From Mycobacterium sp. UM_CSW (GTDB lineage: Bacteria; Actinomycetota; Actinomycetes; Mycobacteriales; Mycobacteriaceae): DNA of 64,000 nucleotides. Below are positions 7,897 to 15,266 of the stretch, one piece after another. The position numbers and the translations under genes were made by a program. The notes beneath the pieces were generated by a model. It did no database searches and was not told the origin of the DNA. It worked only from the letters and a program-made list of their open reading frames with translations. Location of the stretch: positions 1-64,000 of the forward strand of contig NZ_AUWQ01000033.1 of the NCBI RefSeq assembly GCF_000455205.1, read 5' to 3'. Positions within the stretch are counted from its first letter, which is position 1. Every line of letters starts with the position of its first letter.

Positions 7897-8845
7897 CCGG
7901 TCCCAGCCGATCGGCGGTGGCGGCCAGGACGTGGCGGCACCCCGTCCACATCTGCTTGATGATGTCGGCGGCCGGCGCGATGTCCTCGATCCGGCCGGCC
8001 ACCTGACCGGTGTTGGCGACGCTGGCGTCCATGTCGCCGTCGAAGTAGAGCCGCTGCACGCGTTGCAGCGCCGCCCCGCCTGCACCCAAAGACGTTGACG
8101 AGTCGAGCTTTTCGGCGGCCGCGGTGCGGATCACCCGCATCATCCGTTTGCCGTCGAGGGGCAGCAGCACGGTCGCGGTGTCGTCGGCGCGCACGACCGC
8201 CTGCTTGAGGTTGACGTGCACGGGCGACTCCGCCGAGGCCATCAGCCGGGTGCCCATCTGCACGCCGTCGGCGCCGAGAACCATTGCGGCGGCCATGGAT
8301 CGGGCGTCGCAGATCCCGCCCGCGGCCACGATGGGCACGTCGACGTGGGCGGCGACCAAAGGCAGCAGCACCATCGTGGAGGCGCCGAATCGGTTCTTGA
8401 ACCCGCCGCCCTCGACGCCCTCGACCACCAGCCCGTCCACGCCGGCGTCGACGGCCTTGCGGGCGGCGGCCAGCGTGCCCACCACGTGGAACACGGTGAT
8501 GCCCGCGTCGTGGAGCCGATCCGTGAACAGCGCCGGATCGCCCGCCGACGTGGTGACGAACCGGATGTCGTTGGCGACCAGGAGATCCACCACGGCCGGG
8601 TCGCGGTTGAACAGCAGCGCGATGTTGGCGCCCACCGAACGGTCGGTGAGCTCGCGGACCCGTCGGACGTCGGCGCGGCCCGCCTCGGAGGTGGTCTCGA
8701 TGATGCCCAGCGCGCCGGCGTTGGAGACCGCGGCGGCCAGCTGGGCACCGGCAATGTAGGTCATCGGCGCCTGGATGATCGGGACCTCTATCCGCGCGAG
8801 CTCGCAGACCCGGTTCGGTGCGGGGACACCGCGCTCGGCCGCCAT
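7877..8845 (-). CDS. Nitronate monooxygenase (2-nitropropane dioxygenase family)
   Basis: 322 aa FMN-dependent TIM barrel. Seen are PIIQAPMTYIAGAQLAAAVSNAGALGII at the N-terminus (first strand, FMN contact), VEGVEGGGF, IVAAGGI and GADGVQMGTR (phosphate-binding loops). The family oxidises alkyl nitronates or acts as enoyl reductase-like enzymes; M. tuberculosis has several paralogues (Rv1533, Rv1894c, Rv3553). The start overlaps the stop of the upstream NYN gene by one base (TGATG), so translation is probably coupled. Confidence 0.85.
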   Translation of the reverse strand: MAAERGVPAPNRVCELARIEVPIIQAPMTYIAGAQLAAAVSNAGALGIIETTSEAGRADVRRVRELTDRSVGANIALLFNRDPAVVDLLVANDIRFVTTSAGDPALFTDRLHDAGITVFHVVGTLAAARKAVDAGVDGLVVEGVEGGGFKNRFGASTMVLLPLVAAHVDVPIVAAGGICDARSMAAAMVLGADGVQMGTRLMASAESPVHVNLKQAVVRADDTATVLLPLDGKRMMRVIRTAAAEKLDSSTSLGAGGAALQRVQRLYFDGDMDASVANTGQVAGRIEDIAPAADIIKQMWTGCRHVLAATADRLGPVTTDGF

Positions 8846-9222
8846 CAGCGGCGCGGGTCGATCAGGTCGCGGAAACTCGCCGCGGGTTGGACCGAGGCAC
8901 CGAGGGCGCCGACGCGATCGGCGAGCCCCTTGTCCGACGTCACCACCCGAATCTCCTCCGGGCGGGCGGCGGCCTGCACCAGCCGGACGATCTGGTCGTC
9001 GGCCGAGTTCGCGCCCGCCTTCGGGGCATGCGCCACCTCGATCACCGACGAGGTGATCGCTCTCGCCGGCGGTCGCTCGAACACCACGGTCACGTCCTCT
9101 CCTTGGGCCCCTGCCCATCGGTCGAGCCGTTCCACCAGCGTGACCATGGCCGCGCCGCGGTCCTTCCACCACCCGTCGGGACGACTCCCGATCACGTTCA
9201 TGCCGTCGACGATCCACCGCAC
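8845..9222 (-). CDS. NYN-domain (PIN-like) ribonuclease
   Basis: 125 aa. Compact NYN/YacP-type nuclease: IVDGMNVIGSRPDGWW opens with the conserved Asp, VTVVFERPP follows, and SADDQIVRLV carries further acidic metal ligands, with VVTSDKGLADRV completing the PIN-like acidic cluster. Expected to cut RNA. Start chosen at the GTG at 9222 because TACCGT lies 6 nt upstream (leaderless pattern); a GTG at 9240 is possible. Overlaps the start of the nitronate monooxygenase gene. Confidence 0.75.
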   Translation of the reverse strand: MRWIVDGMNVIGSRPDGWWKDRGAAMVTLVERLDRWAGAQGEDVTVVFERPPARAITSSVIEVAHAPKAGANSADDQIVRLVQAAARPEEIRVVTSDKGLADRVGALGASVQPAASFRDLIDPRR

Positions 9223-9228
9223 AAAGAC

Positions 9229-9234
9229 ACGGTA
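9229..9234 (-). promoter_or_regulatory. -10 box for leaderless NYN gene
   Basis: TACCGT on the minus strand, then a 6-nt spacer and the GTG at 9222. No ribosome binding site is visible. Confidence 0.45.
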
Positions 9235-9267
9235 GGGCACGGCGGTGAGTGTGAGTCCTGGGCATTG

Positions 9268-9340
9268 AGTGTGCGCTCAGGGCGGCGACACACCGATGCG
9301 AGCCGCCCTGGATGCACGCGAAAAGCCGTCAGCGCACACT
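9268..9340. repeat. Nested inverted repeat (REP-like element)
   Basis: Outer arms AGTGTGCGCT (9268-9277) and AGCGCACACT (9331-9340) are perfect 10-bp complements. Inner arms CAGGGCGGC (9278-9286) and GCCGCCCTG (9302-9310) are perfect 9-bp complements. The 73-bp structure lies between the NYN gene and the flavoprotein gene and codes for nothing. It resembles intergenic palindromic elements of mycobacteria; copy number cannot be judged from this window. Confidence 0.6.
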
Positions 9341-9430
9341 AATTCCTCACTGCCCGCCCGGAACGGCGGCGCAATGGTATTAACTACGGTCACTGGAATC
9401 AGTTTTCTCAACCGATGATGGGAAACGACA

Positions 9431-10615
9431 ATGACGTCGATAGCCGACACGGACGATCGGGTGGTCTCGCTGGCCCGCGGCATGCGGGACCTCGTACAGG
9501 CCGAAGCCGCCGAGTCCGAGCGGGCGCGCACGCTCACCCCGGCGATCGTCGACGAGATGTGGGCGAGCGGGCTGATGTCATCGTTCAACCCCGTCGAGGC
9601 CGGCGGGGTCGAACCATCGTTTGCCGCGATGATCGAAACCTGGATCGAAATGGGTTGGCAGGACGGGTCGTTCGGATGGATCGGCATCGCCAACCTGCCC
9701 TCGTCGTTCGCCGCCGCGGCGTACCTGCCCGACGAGGGCTTCGCCGAGGTGTTCACGGCCAACGACAACCACGTCACCCTGGGCGGCCAATTCTTCCCCA
9801 ACGGCCAGGGGACCGTCGTCGACGGCGGCTACACCGTGAGCGGCTCGTGGAACTTCGGCTCGGGCATCGGCCACTCGCAGTACATCGCGGCCGGGTTTTT
9901 TCCGATGGACAACGGCGAGATGCGTTGGATCAGTGAGGGCTTCCCGGAGATGCGCGTCGCGGTCATCCCGCGCGACCAGATCAGCTTCAACGACGGCTGG
10001 TACGTGCAGGGGCTCAAGGGAACCGGGTCCTATGACTACAGCGCCCAGGACGTGTTCGTGCCCGACAGCCGCACGTTCGAGCTGTTCGCGCGGCAGCCAT
10101 ACCGCGGCACCTCGCCGGCCACGCGCATGGGCCTGATGCCGGTCACCGCCGCGGGTCACGCCTCGTGGGCGCTGGGGGTCGCCAAGAGCATGCTCGACGA
10201 CGTCCAGGAACTCGCCGCCACGAAGTTCCGGATGAGCGACATGGCGTCGCTGGCCAGCCGTCCGACGTTCCAGAAGGGCCTGGCGCACCACCGGGCAGCC
10301 TGGCGCGCCGCCCGCCTGCTGGTGCTCGACGCGTTCACCACCGCCGAGGCCGCCGTCGCCGCCGGCGATGAGCTGACGCCGGCCCTGCGGGCCGACATGC
10401 GGGTGGCCGCCGTCTACGCGACCGACACGGCCCGGGCCTGTGCCGAGTGGGCGCACCTGGTGGCGGGAACCAGCTCGATCCGGGAGGGCAGCCGCCTGGA
10501 GCGCGCCTTCCGCGACATCTACACCGGAACCCAGCACGCCTTCATCAGCGAGAAGGTGGCCATCGACGTGGCGCAGATCTGGCTGGGCATCATCGACGAC
10601 CAGCCGGGGCTATAG
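9431..10615 (+). CDS. Acyl-CoA dehydrogenase-fold flavoprotein (HsaA/group D monooxygenase-like)
   Basis: 394 aa. N-terminal helical domain (ARTLTPAIVDEMWASGL), middle beta domain with GSWNFGSGIGHSQYI, and LKGTGSYDYSAQDVFVP, the hallmark of group D flavin monooxygenases such as HsaA and DszC-like proteins. The C-terminal helical bundle contains LVAGTSSIREGSRLERAFRDI, where a conserved Arg/His pair sits. It lacks the catalytic Glu region of true acyl-CoA dehydrogenases as far as I can tell. Substrate unknown. Starts at ATG after GATGATGGGAA; a terminator follows. Confidence 0.75.
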   Translation: MTSIADTDDRVVSLARGMRDLVQAEAAESERARTLTPAIVDEMWASGLMSSFNPVEAGGVEPSFAAMIETWIEMGWQDGSFGWIGIANLPSSFAAAAYLPDEGFAEVFTANDNHVTLGGQFFPNGQGTVVDGGYTVSGSWNFGSGIGHSQYIAAGFFPMDNGEMRWISEGFPEMRVAVIPRDQISFNDGWYVQGLKGTGSYDYSAQDVFVPDSRTFELFARQPYRGTSPATRMGLMPVTAAGHASWALGVAKSMLDDVQELAATKFRMSDMASLASRPTFQKGLAHHRAAWRAARLLVLDAFTTAEAAVAAGDELTPALRADMRVAAVYATDTARACAEWAHLVAGTSSIREGSRLERAFRDIYTGTQHAFISEKVAIDVAQIWLGIIDDQPGL

Positions 10616-10636
10616 CGGGGATTCACCCGTTTCTGG

Positions 10637-10653
10637 GCCGGGCAGTGCCCGGC
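10637..10653 (+). terminator. Compact hairpin after the flavoprotein gene
   Basis: GCCGGGC-AGT-GCCCGGC, perfect 7-bp arms with a 3-nt loop, 22 nt after the stop codon. Confidence 0.5.
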
Positions 10654-10654
10654 T

Positions 10655-10710
10655 GAGCACAATGCGCAAAAGCACGTAATCGTCGCTTATTTCGACTATC
10701 GCCCACAACA
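10655..10710. promoter_or_regulatory. Shared upstream motif, copy A (papA)
   Basis: Starts GAGCACAATGCGCAAAAG and continues with ATCG..GCT.AT..CGACTATCGCC.ACAA. A similar block of about 50 bp starts at 15128 upstream of mmpL, and its first 17 bases recur at 23179 upstream of the epimerase. It lies about 200 bp before the papA start in a 237-bp gap. It may be a regulatory site or a dispersed repeat. Confidence 0.4.
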
Positions 10711-10852
10711 GCGACAGCGGCACCGTCCCTTTCGTAAATTCGGTTTCAGCAAACAACCGAATAAGCCGCGCCAGCTCATCGCAGAAAGCCAATTCGATTT
10801 GGCAAGAAGGGAATTCGCGATGCGCGCGCGGCATCACAAAGGGACGGGGAAA

Positions 10853-12310
10853 ATGGTCACACTGGGCAACATCAACGGATGGCAGCCGGGCGAAGGCACG
10901 GTTATCACCTGGGCGGCCTCGGCCGCGGCGCGGGCGGCGGCCCGGCATGCGCGGCGCAGCGAGCTGGCACCGACATACCAGCGGAGCCGCCACCTTCGTG
11001 CGGCATTCGACGCGAAAAAGGCCGGCACTGCGCTGCCCCGCCTGATGGTGGTCGCGTGGGACATGCCGGGCGTCTGCGACATCGCGGCGATGACGTCGAC
11101 CATCAATGCGCACGTCCGTCGTCACGACGCCTACCACGACTGGTTCGAATTCGACGGCGGCATCATTGTTCGCCGGATGATCGAGGACCCCGACGTCATC
11201 GGCCTGGTGCCGACCGACTTCGGACACATGGACAGCGAACGGATACGCGCGCACGCCCTGACGACCACCCCGGAAACGCTTGAGTGGGATTGCTTCACGT
11301 TCGGCATCGTCCAGCACGCCGACCATTTCACGTTCTACGCCAGCGTCGACCATCTGCACATGGACGGCATGTCCGCCGGCCTGATCTTCTTCGACATCAA
11401 CCTGATGTACGAGCAGCTTTCCCAGGGCGGCACCGACGCCTCCGAAGGCCCCGTCCTTCCGGGGATCGCAAGCTACCGCAGCTACGCGGCGCGGCAGGGC
11501 GAGCAAGTGGCGAGCCTGACCGAGTCCTCCCCGGGGATCCGCGACTGGATCGAGTTCGCGCGCGACACCCGCGGCGACTGGCCGAGCTTTCCGCTCCCGG
11601 TCGGCGACACGGAGGCCGGCAACAAGGGCACGTTCCTGACGGTCGACCTGCTGGACGCCGCCGGAACCGAGGCCTTCGAGATCGCCTGCCACGCGGCCGA
11701 CGCTCGCTTCAGCGGGGGAGTGCTGGCGTGCGCGGCCCTGGCCGAGCACGAGTTCACCGGCACCGAGACCTACCACGGTTTCACGGCCTACGACACGCGG
11801 ACGCCGGGCGTCGACTCGATGACCGTGGGTTGGTTCGCCAACCTGGTTCCGGTCACCGTGCCGATTGGCGCCGCCACGTTTGCCGAGGCGGCCCGGGCGG
11901 CCCAGAACTCATACGACGACGCCAAGCACCTCGCGAGTGTGCCGGTGGAGCGGGCGCTCGCGCTCGCCGCCCCGCAGGGCGTCACACCCCCCACGGCCCG
12001 GGCAATGATGGTGTCTTTCATGGACTTTCGCAAGATACCCGCCGCCACGCTGTTCGAGCAGGCCAACTTCGGCACCTACGCCGACAACCTGTCGCACGGC
12101 GGAATCAACTTGTGGATCAACCGTCAGAACGACAAGACCACGGCGACGATTTCCTTCCCGGACAACGCGACGGCCCGCAAGTCGGTCCATCGCTACCTCG
12201 CGGCATTGACCCAGGCGTTCGCGTACGCCGTCAACACCACCTCGGACTGGGTGGACGCCGTTGCAGAGCACGCGAATTCGAATCACGGCATCCCGGTCAT
12301 CAGCATCTAA
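10853..12310 (+). CDS. PapA-family acyltransferase
   Basis: 485 aa polyketide-associated acyltransferase of the condensation-domain superfamily. Catalytic HxxxD motif is H167-L-H-M-D171 followed by GMS; the PapA block TVGWFANLVPV is present, as is GGINLWINRQ near the C-terminus. PapA1-3 of M. tuberculosis acylate trehalose lipids (sulfolipid, DAT/PAT). Start chosen at MVTLGNINGW because PapA proteins open this way and GGGACGGGG precedes it. First gene of a probable operon with two smaller acyltransferases and mmpL. The acceptor is unknown. Confidence 0.88.
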   Translation: MVTLGNINGWQPGEGTVITWAASAAARAAARHARRSELAPTYQRSRHLRAAFDAKKAGTALPRLMVVAWDMPGVCDIAAMTSTINAHVRRHDAYHDWFEFDGGIIVRRMIEDPDVIGLVPTDFGHMDSERIRAHALTTTPETLEWDCFTFGIVQHADHFTFYASVDHLHMDGMSAGLIFFDINLMYEQLSQGGTDASEGPVLPGIASYRSYAARQGEQVASLTESSPGIRDWIEFARDTRGDWPSFPLPVGDTEAGNKGTFLTVDLLDAAGTEAFEIACHAADARFSGGVLACAALAEHEFTGTETYHGFTAYDTRTPGVDSMTVGWFANLVPVTVPIGAATFAEAARAAQNSYDDAKHLASVPVERALALAAPQGVTPPTARAMMVSFMDFRKIPAATLFEQANFGTYADNLSHGGINLWINRQNDKTTATISFPDNATARKSVHRYLAALTQAFAYAVNTTSDWVDAVAEHANSNHGIPVISI

Positions 12311-12329
12311 CAAGAAAGGACCAAGCGAA

Positions 12330-13688
12330 ATGAACAACCTACTCGATCTGTTCGACCAGACCGTCTTCCGCTTCGAGGAGGCGACCAACGTCACCAGCGT
12401 GGGGCAGTGCGTCTGGGTGTACAACCGCGCCGTCGACCTCGACGGACTGCGCCGGTTCCACCGCCACCTGCAGCGGGGACGGTTTTCGCGCCGGATCGAA
12501 CGCTCGCCACTTCCGTTCGGCCGCCACCGCTGGGTGTCGCCCAGCCACGAGTCCGAGCTCGAGATCGTCGCGACGCCCCGGCCCCGCGCGGAATTCGACG
12601 CCTGGCTGCGCGAGCAGGCCGCCACGCGGCTGGACGCCGAGCGCGGGCCCGGCTGGCACCTGGCGGTGCTCCCATTCACCGACGGCGGCGCCGGCGTGAG
12701 CCTCGTCGGCCTGCACAGCCTGGCCGACGGCATGGCGGGCTGCCTGGCGGTCGTGGAAGCGGCCTGCGGCTACGACAGCGCCATCAACTGGCCCGCCGAG
12801 GGGTCGCGCCGGCGGTGGCAGGCCCTGCGCGAGGACGCCCGCCAAGCGGCGCGCGACCTTCCCAGTGTCGGCCGCGCCATGGTCGCGGCGGCCGCCGCGG
12901 CCCGACTGGCGCGGCGCAACCGCATTGGCGCCGCACCGGCGGGCCCCCCGCCCGTGCCCGTGGCCGTGGACGGTCCCATCACCATCCCGACGGCGACGAT
13001 CTTCATCGACGCCGACGAGTGGGACGCCCGCGCCGAAGCGCTCGGTGGGACCAGCAACGCGCTGCTCGCAGGCGTCGCCGCCCGGCTCGCCGAGCGGTTG
13101 GGACGGGTCGGTGCGGACGGTTCGGTCACCCTGTCGATACCGGTCAGCGAGCGCACCGCGAACGACACCCGCGCCAACGCCGTCGCCAACGTCGACGTCA
13201 TCGTCGACCCGGCGCCGGCGGCGGCGGACCTGGGCCAGATCCGCGCGGCCATCAAGAAGGCGTTGATCCAGCGTCACGAGACGCCCGACGAGCGGGAGGC
13301 GCTGTTGCCCCTCGTTCCGCTGCTGCCGAAGCGGCTCGCCAGGCGATGCGTCGGCGTCGCCACCGGCAACGCGACCGGTGTCGTCTCGTCCAACATCGGT
13401 GCCGCCCCGGCGGCGGTGAACCGGCCGGACGGCACCGACGCCGACTTCGTCTGGGTGACGTCCCTTTACCCGGGCATGACCAAGGCGACGCTGCATCGCG
13501 TCGGCGGGGTGCTGGCCCTGCTCTCGGCGCGGGTGAACGGACAGGTGTTCATCTCGGTGCAGGCGTATCAGCCGGGGCGCTCTAACTCGAAGGAGATTCT
13601 GCACCAAGCCCTTTCGAGCGCCTTGGGCGAGTTCGCGCTCAACCTCATCGATGACTGGTCGCGTCCCCTTGCGGCCCAAACGATCTGA
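12330..13688 (+). CDS. WS/DGAT- or PapA-like acyltransferase, tandem copy 1
   Basis: 452 aa. Condensation/wax-ester-synthase-like fold: H129-S-L-A-D133-G is the HxxxDG catalytic motif. A C-terminal half follows with GGTSNALLAGVAARLAERLG, PVSERTANDTRANAVAN (the N-terminal-to-C-terminal crossover of WS/DGAT enzymes) and VSSNIG. Opens with MNNLLDLFDQT. SD AAGAAAGGACC; 19 nt after papA. Collinear with the next gene, including identical HxxxDG position, so they are tandem duplicates. Probably transfers an acyl group to a glycolipid or alcohol; substrate not inferable. Confidence 0.8.
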   Translation: MNNLLDLFDQTVFRFEEATNVTSVGQCVWVYNRAVDLDGLRRFHRHLQRGRFSRRIERSPLPFGRHRWVSPSHESELEIVATPRPRAEFDAWLREQAATRLDAERGPGWHLAVLPFTDGGAGVSLVGLHSLADGMAGCLAVVEAACGYDSAINWPAEGSRRRWQALREDARQAARDLPSVGRAMVAAAAAARLARRNRIGAAPAGPPPVPVAVDGPITIPTATIFIDADEWDARAEALGGTSNALLAGVAARLAERLGRVGADGSVTLSIPVSERTANDTRANAVANVDVIVDPAPAAADLGQIRAAIKKALIQRHETPDEREALLPLVPLLPKRLARRCVGVATGNATGVVSSNIGAAPAAVNRPDGTDADFVWVTSLYPGMTKATLHRVGGVLALLSARVNGQVFISVQAYQPGRSNSKEILHQALSSALGEFALNLIDDWSRPLAAQTI

Positions 13689-13710
13689 TCAGAGGAAGGA
13701 TTTGAAGACA

Positions 13711-15096
13711 ATGAACAACACACTCGACCTGTTCGACCAGACCTGCTCCAGCCTGGACCGGGCAACCGGTGTCCTCGGCCTGCTGCAGTGCGTCTGGCTG
13801 TACGACCGGGAGATCGACATCGAAGGCCTGCGGCGGTTTCACCGAAACCTGCTGCGGGGCCGGCTATCGCGGCGCATCGAACGATCGGCCCTGCCCTTCG
13901 GCCGCGACCGCTGGGTCTCGACCAGCGGCCGGTCCCGGCTGGAGATCGTCACGACGCCGAGGCCGCGCGAGGAGTTCGACGCCTGGCTGCGCGAGCAGGC
14001 GGCGACGCCGCTGGACATCGAGCGCGGACCCGAATGGCACCTGGCAATGCTGCCGTTCGCCGACGGCGGCGCGGGCGTCAGCCTGGTCATCCCGCACGCC
14101 CTCACCGACGGCATCGGCCTGTGCGATGCGCTGGCGGACGCGGCATCCGGCCGACCCGATCCGGTCAGCTGGCCCGCCGCGGCATCCCGCCCGCGGTGGC
14201 GGGCGCTGCGCGAGGACGTCCGCCAGACCGCGCGCGACCTCCCGGGCATCGGCCGGGCCCTGGCCAACGTGGCGCGACAGGCGCGGGCAGGCGCCGCTCA
14301 GTCCGGCCCGGCCACCCCGCCGCCGGCGCGCCTACCCGCCAGCCCGGACCAATCCATCACGCTCCCAACGGAAACGGTGTTCGTCGACGCCGGCGAGTGG
14401 GACGCCCGCGCGGCGGCACTCGGCGGGACCAGCAACACCCTGCTCGCGGGGCTGGCGGCTCGGCTCGCCCGGCGCGCGGGACGCGTCACCCCGGACGGCC
14501 GGGTCACCCTCGCGATACCCGTCAACGAGCGCACCCCTGGCGACACCCGCGCCAACGCCGTCGCCAACGCCGACCTCACCGTCGACCCCGCGCCCGCGGC
14601 GAGGAACCTGCGCGACATCCGGGCCGCGACCAAGTGCGCGCTGACACGGCTTCGGGACACCCCCGACCGGCGGCGCGAATTGCTGCCCCTCGTCCCGCTG
14701 ATGCCGCAACGGCTGATCAGGCGCCTCATCGGAGTGGCGGCCGGGAGCCCAACCGCCGTCGTCGCGTCCAACATCGGTGACCTCAACCCGGGCGCGTGCC
14801 GCCCGGACGGCACCGACGCCGACCGCTTCGCCATCAGGGCTCCACATCCCGACGCGACCACGGCCATCATGGACCGGTTCGGCGGCATGCTGTCCCTCGC
14901 CTCGGGGCGATGGAACGGACAGGTCTTCGTCTCCGTCGTCGCCTATCAGCAGGGCCGACCCAACTCGAATGACGGGTTGCGGAAAGACCTTTCGGACGCA
15001 CTGCGTGACTTTTCGCTCGACGCCACGATCGGCTTTGCATGCCCTCGCATCGAAACTGCGCTCAGCGCGCCGCCATGTGGGTCCGCCACGCTCTGA
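13711..15096 (+). CDS. WS/DGAT- or PapA-like acyltransferase, tandem copy 2
   Basis: 461 aa paralogue of the preceding gene. Same opening (MNNTLDLFDQT), same H129..D133-G motif (HALTDG), same LGGTSNTLLAGLAARLARR and PVNERTPGDTRANAVAN blocks and VASNIG. Differences cluster in the variable linker (about 195-225) and the C-terminus. SD AGAGGAAGG, 22 nt after copy 1, so one transcript is likely. Two retained copies with intact catalytic motifs suggest two separate acylation steps (inference). Confidence 0.8.
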   Translation: MNNTLDLFDQTCSSLDRATGVLGLLQCVWLYDREIDIEGLRRFHRNLLRGRLSRRIERSALPFGRDRWVSTSGRSRLEIVTTPRPREEFDAWLREQAATPLDIERGPEWHLAMLPFADGGAGVSLVIPHALTDGIGLCDALADAASGRPDPVSWPAAASRPRWRALREDVRQTARDLPGIGRALANVARQARAGAAQSGPATPPPARLPASPDQSITLPTETVFVDAGEWDARAAALGGTSNTLLAGLAARLARRAGRVTPDGRVTLAIPVNERTPGDTRANAVANADLTVDPAPAARNLRDIRAATKCALTRLRDTPDRRRELLPLVPLMPQRLIRRLIGVAAGSPTAVVASNIGDLNPGACRPDGTDADRFAIRAPHPDATTAIMDRFGGMLSLASGRWNGQVFVSVVAYQQGRPNSNDGLRKDLSDALRDFSLDATIGFACPRIETALSAPPCGSATL

Positions 15097-15178
15097 GCGC
15101 AGACTCGGCGCCACCACCGCCAGGCGCGAGCACAACGCGCAAAACCGTGGAATCGCGGCTAATCCCGACTATCGCCGA
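15094..15178. promoter_or_regulatory. Shared upstream motif, copy B (mmpL), with flanking repeat motif
   Basis: TGAGCGCAGACTCGGCG at 15094-15110 matches 16 of 17 bases of the hairpin arm at 20781-20797. From 15128, GAGCACAACGCGCAAAAC begins a block similar to the one upstream of papA (10655). The stretch fills half of the 170-bp gap between the second acyltransferase and mmpL. Confidence 0.4.
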
Positions 15179-15266
15179 CAAGCGAGACGCGGCCGCAGGC
15201 GGCGCCATAAGTTCCGTGTAACCGAGGCGAAAGTCATTCCCGGCCTGACTACGAGGGGTTTTCACC

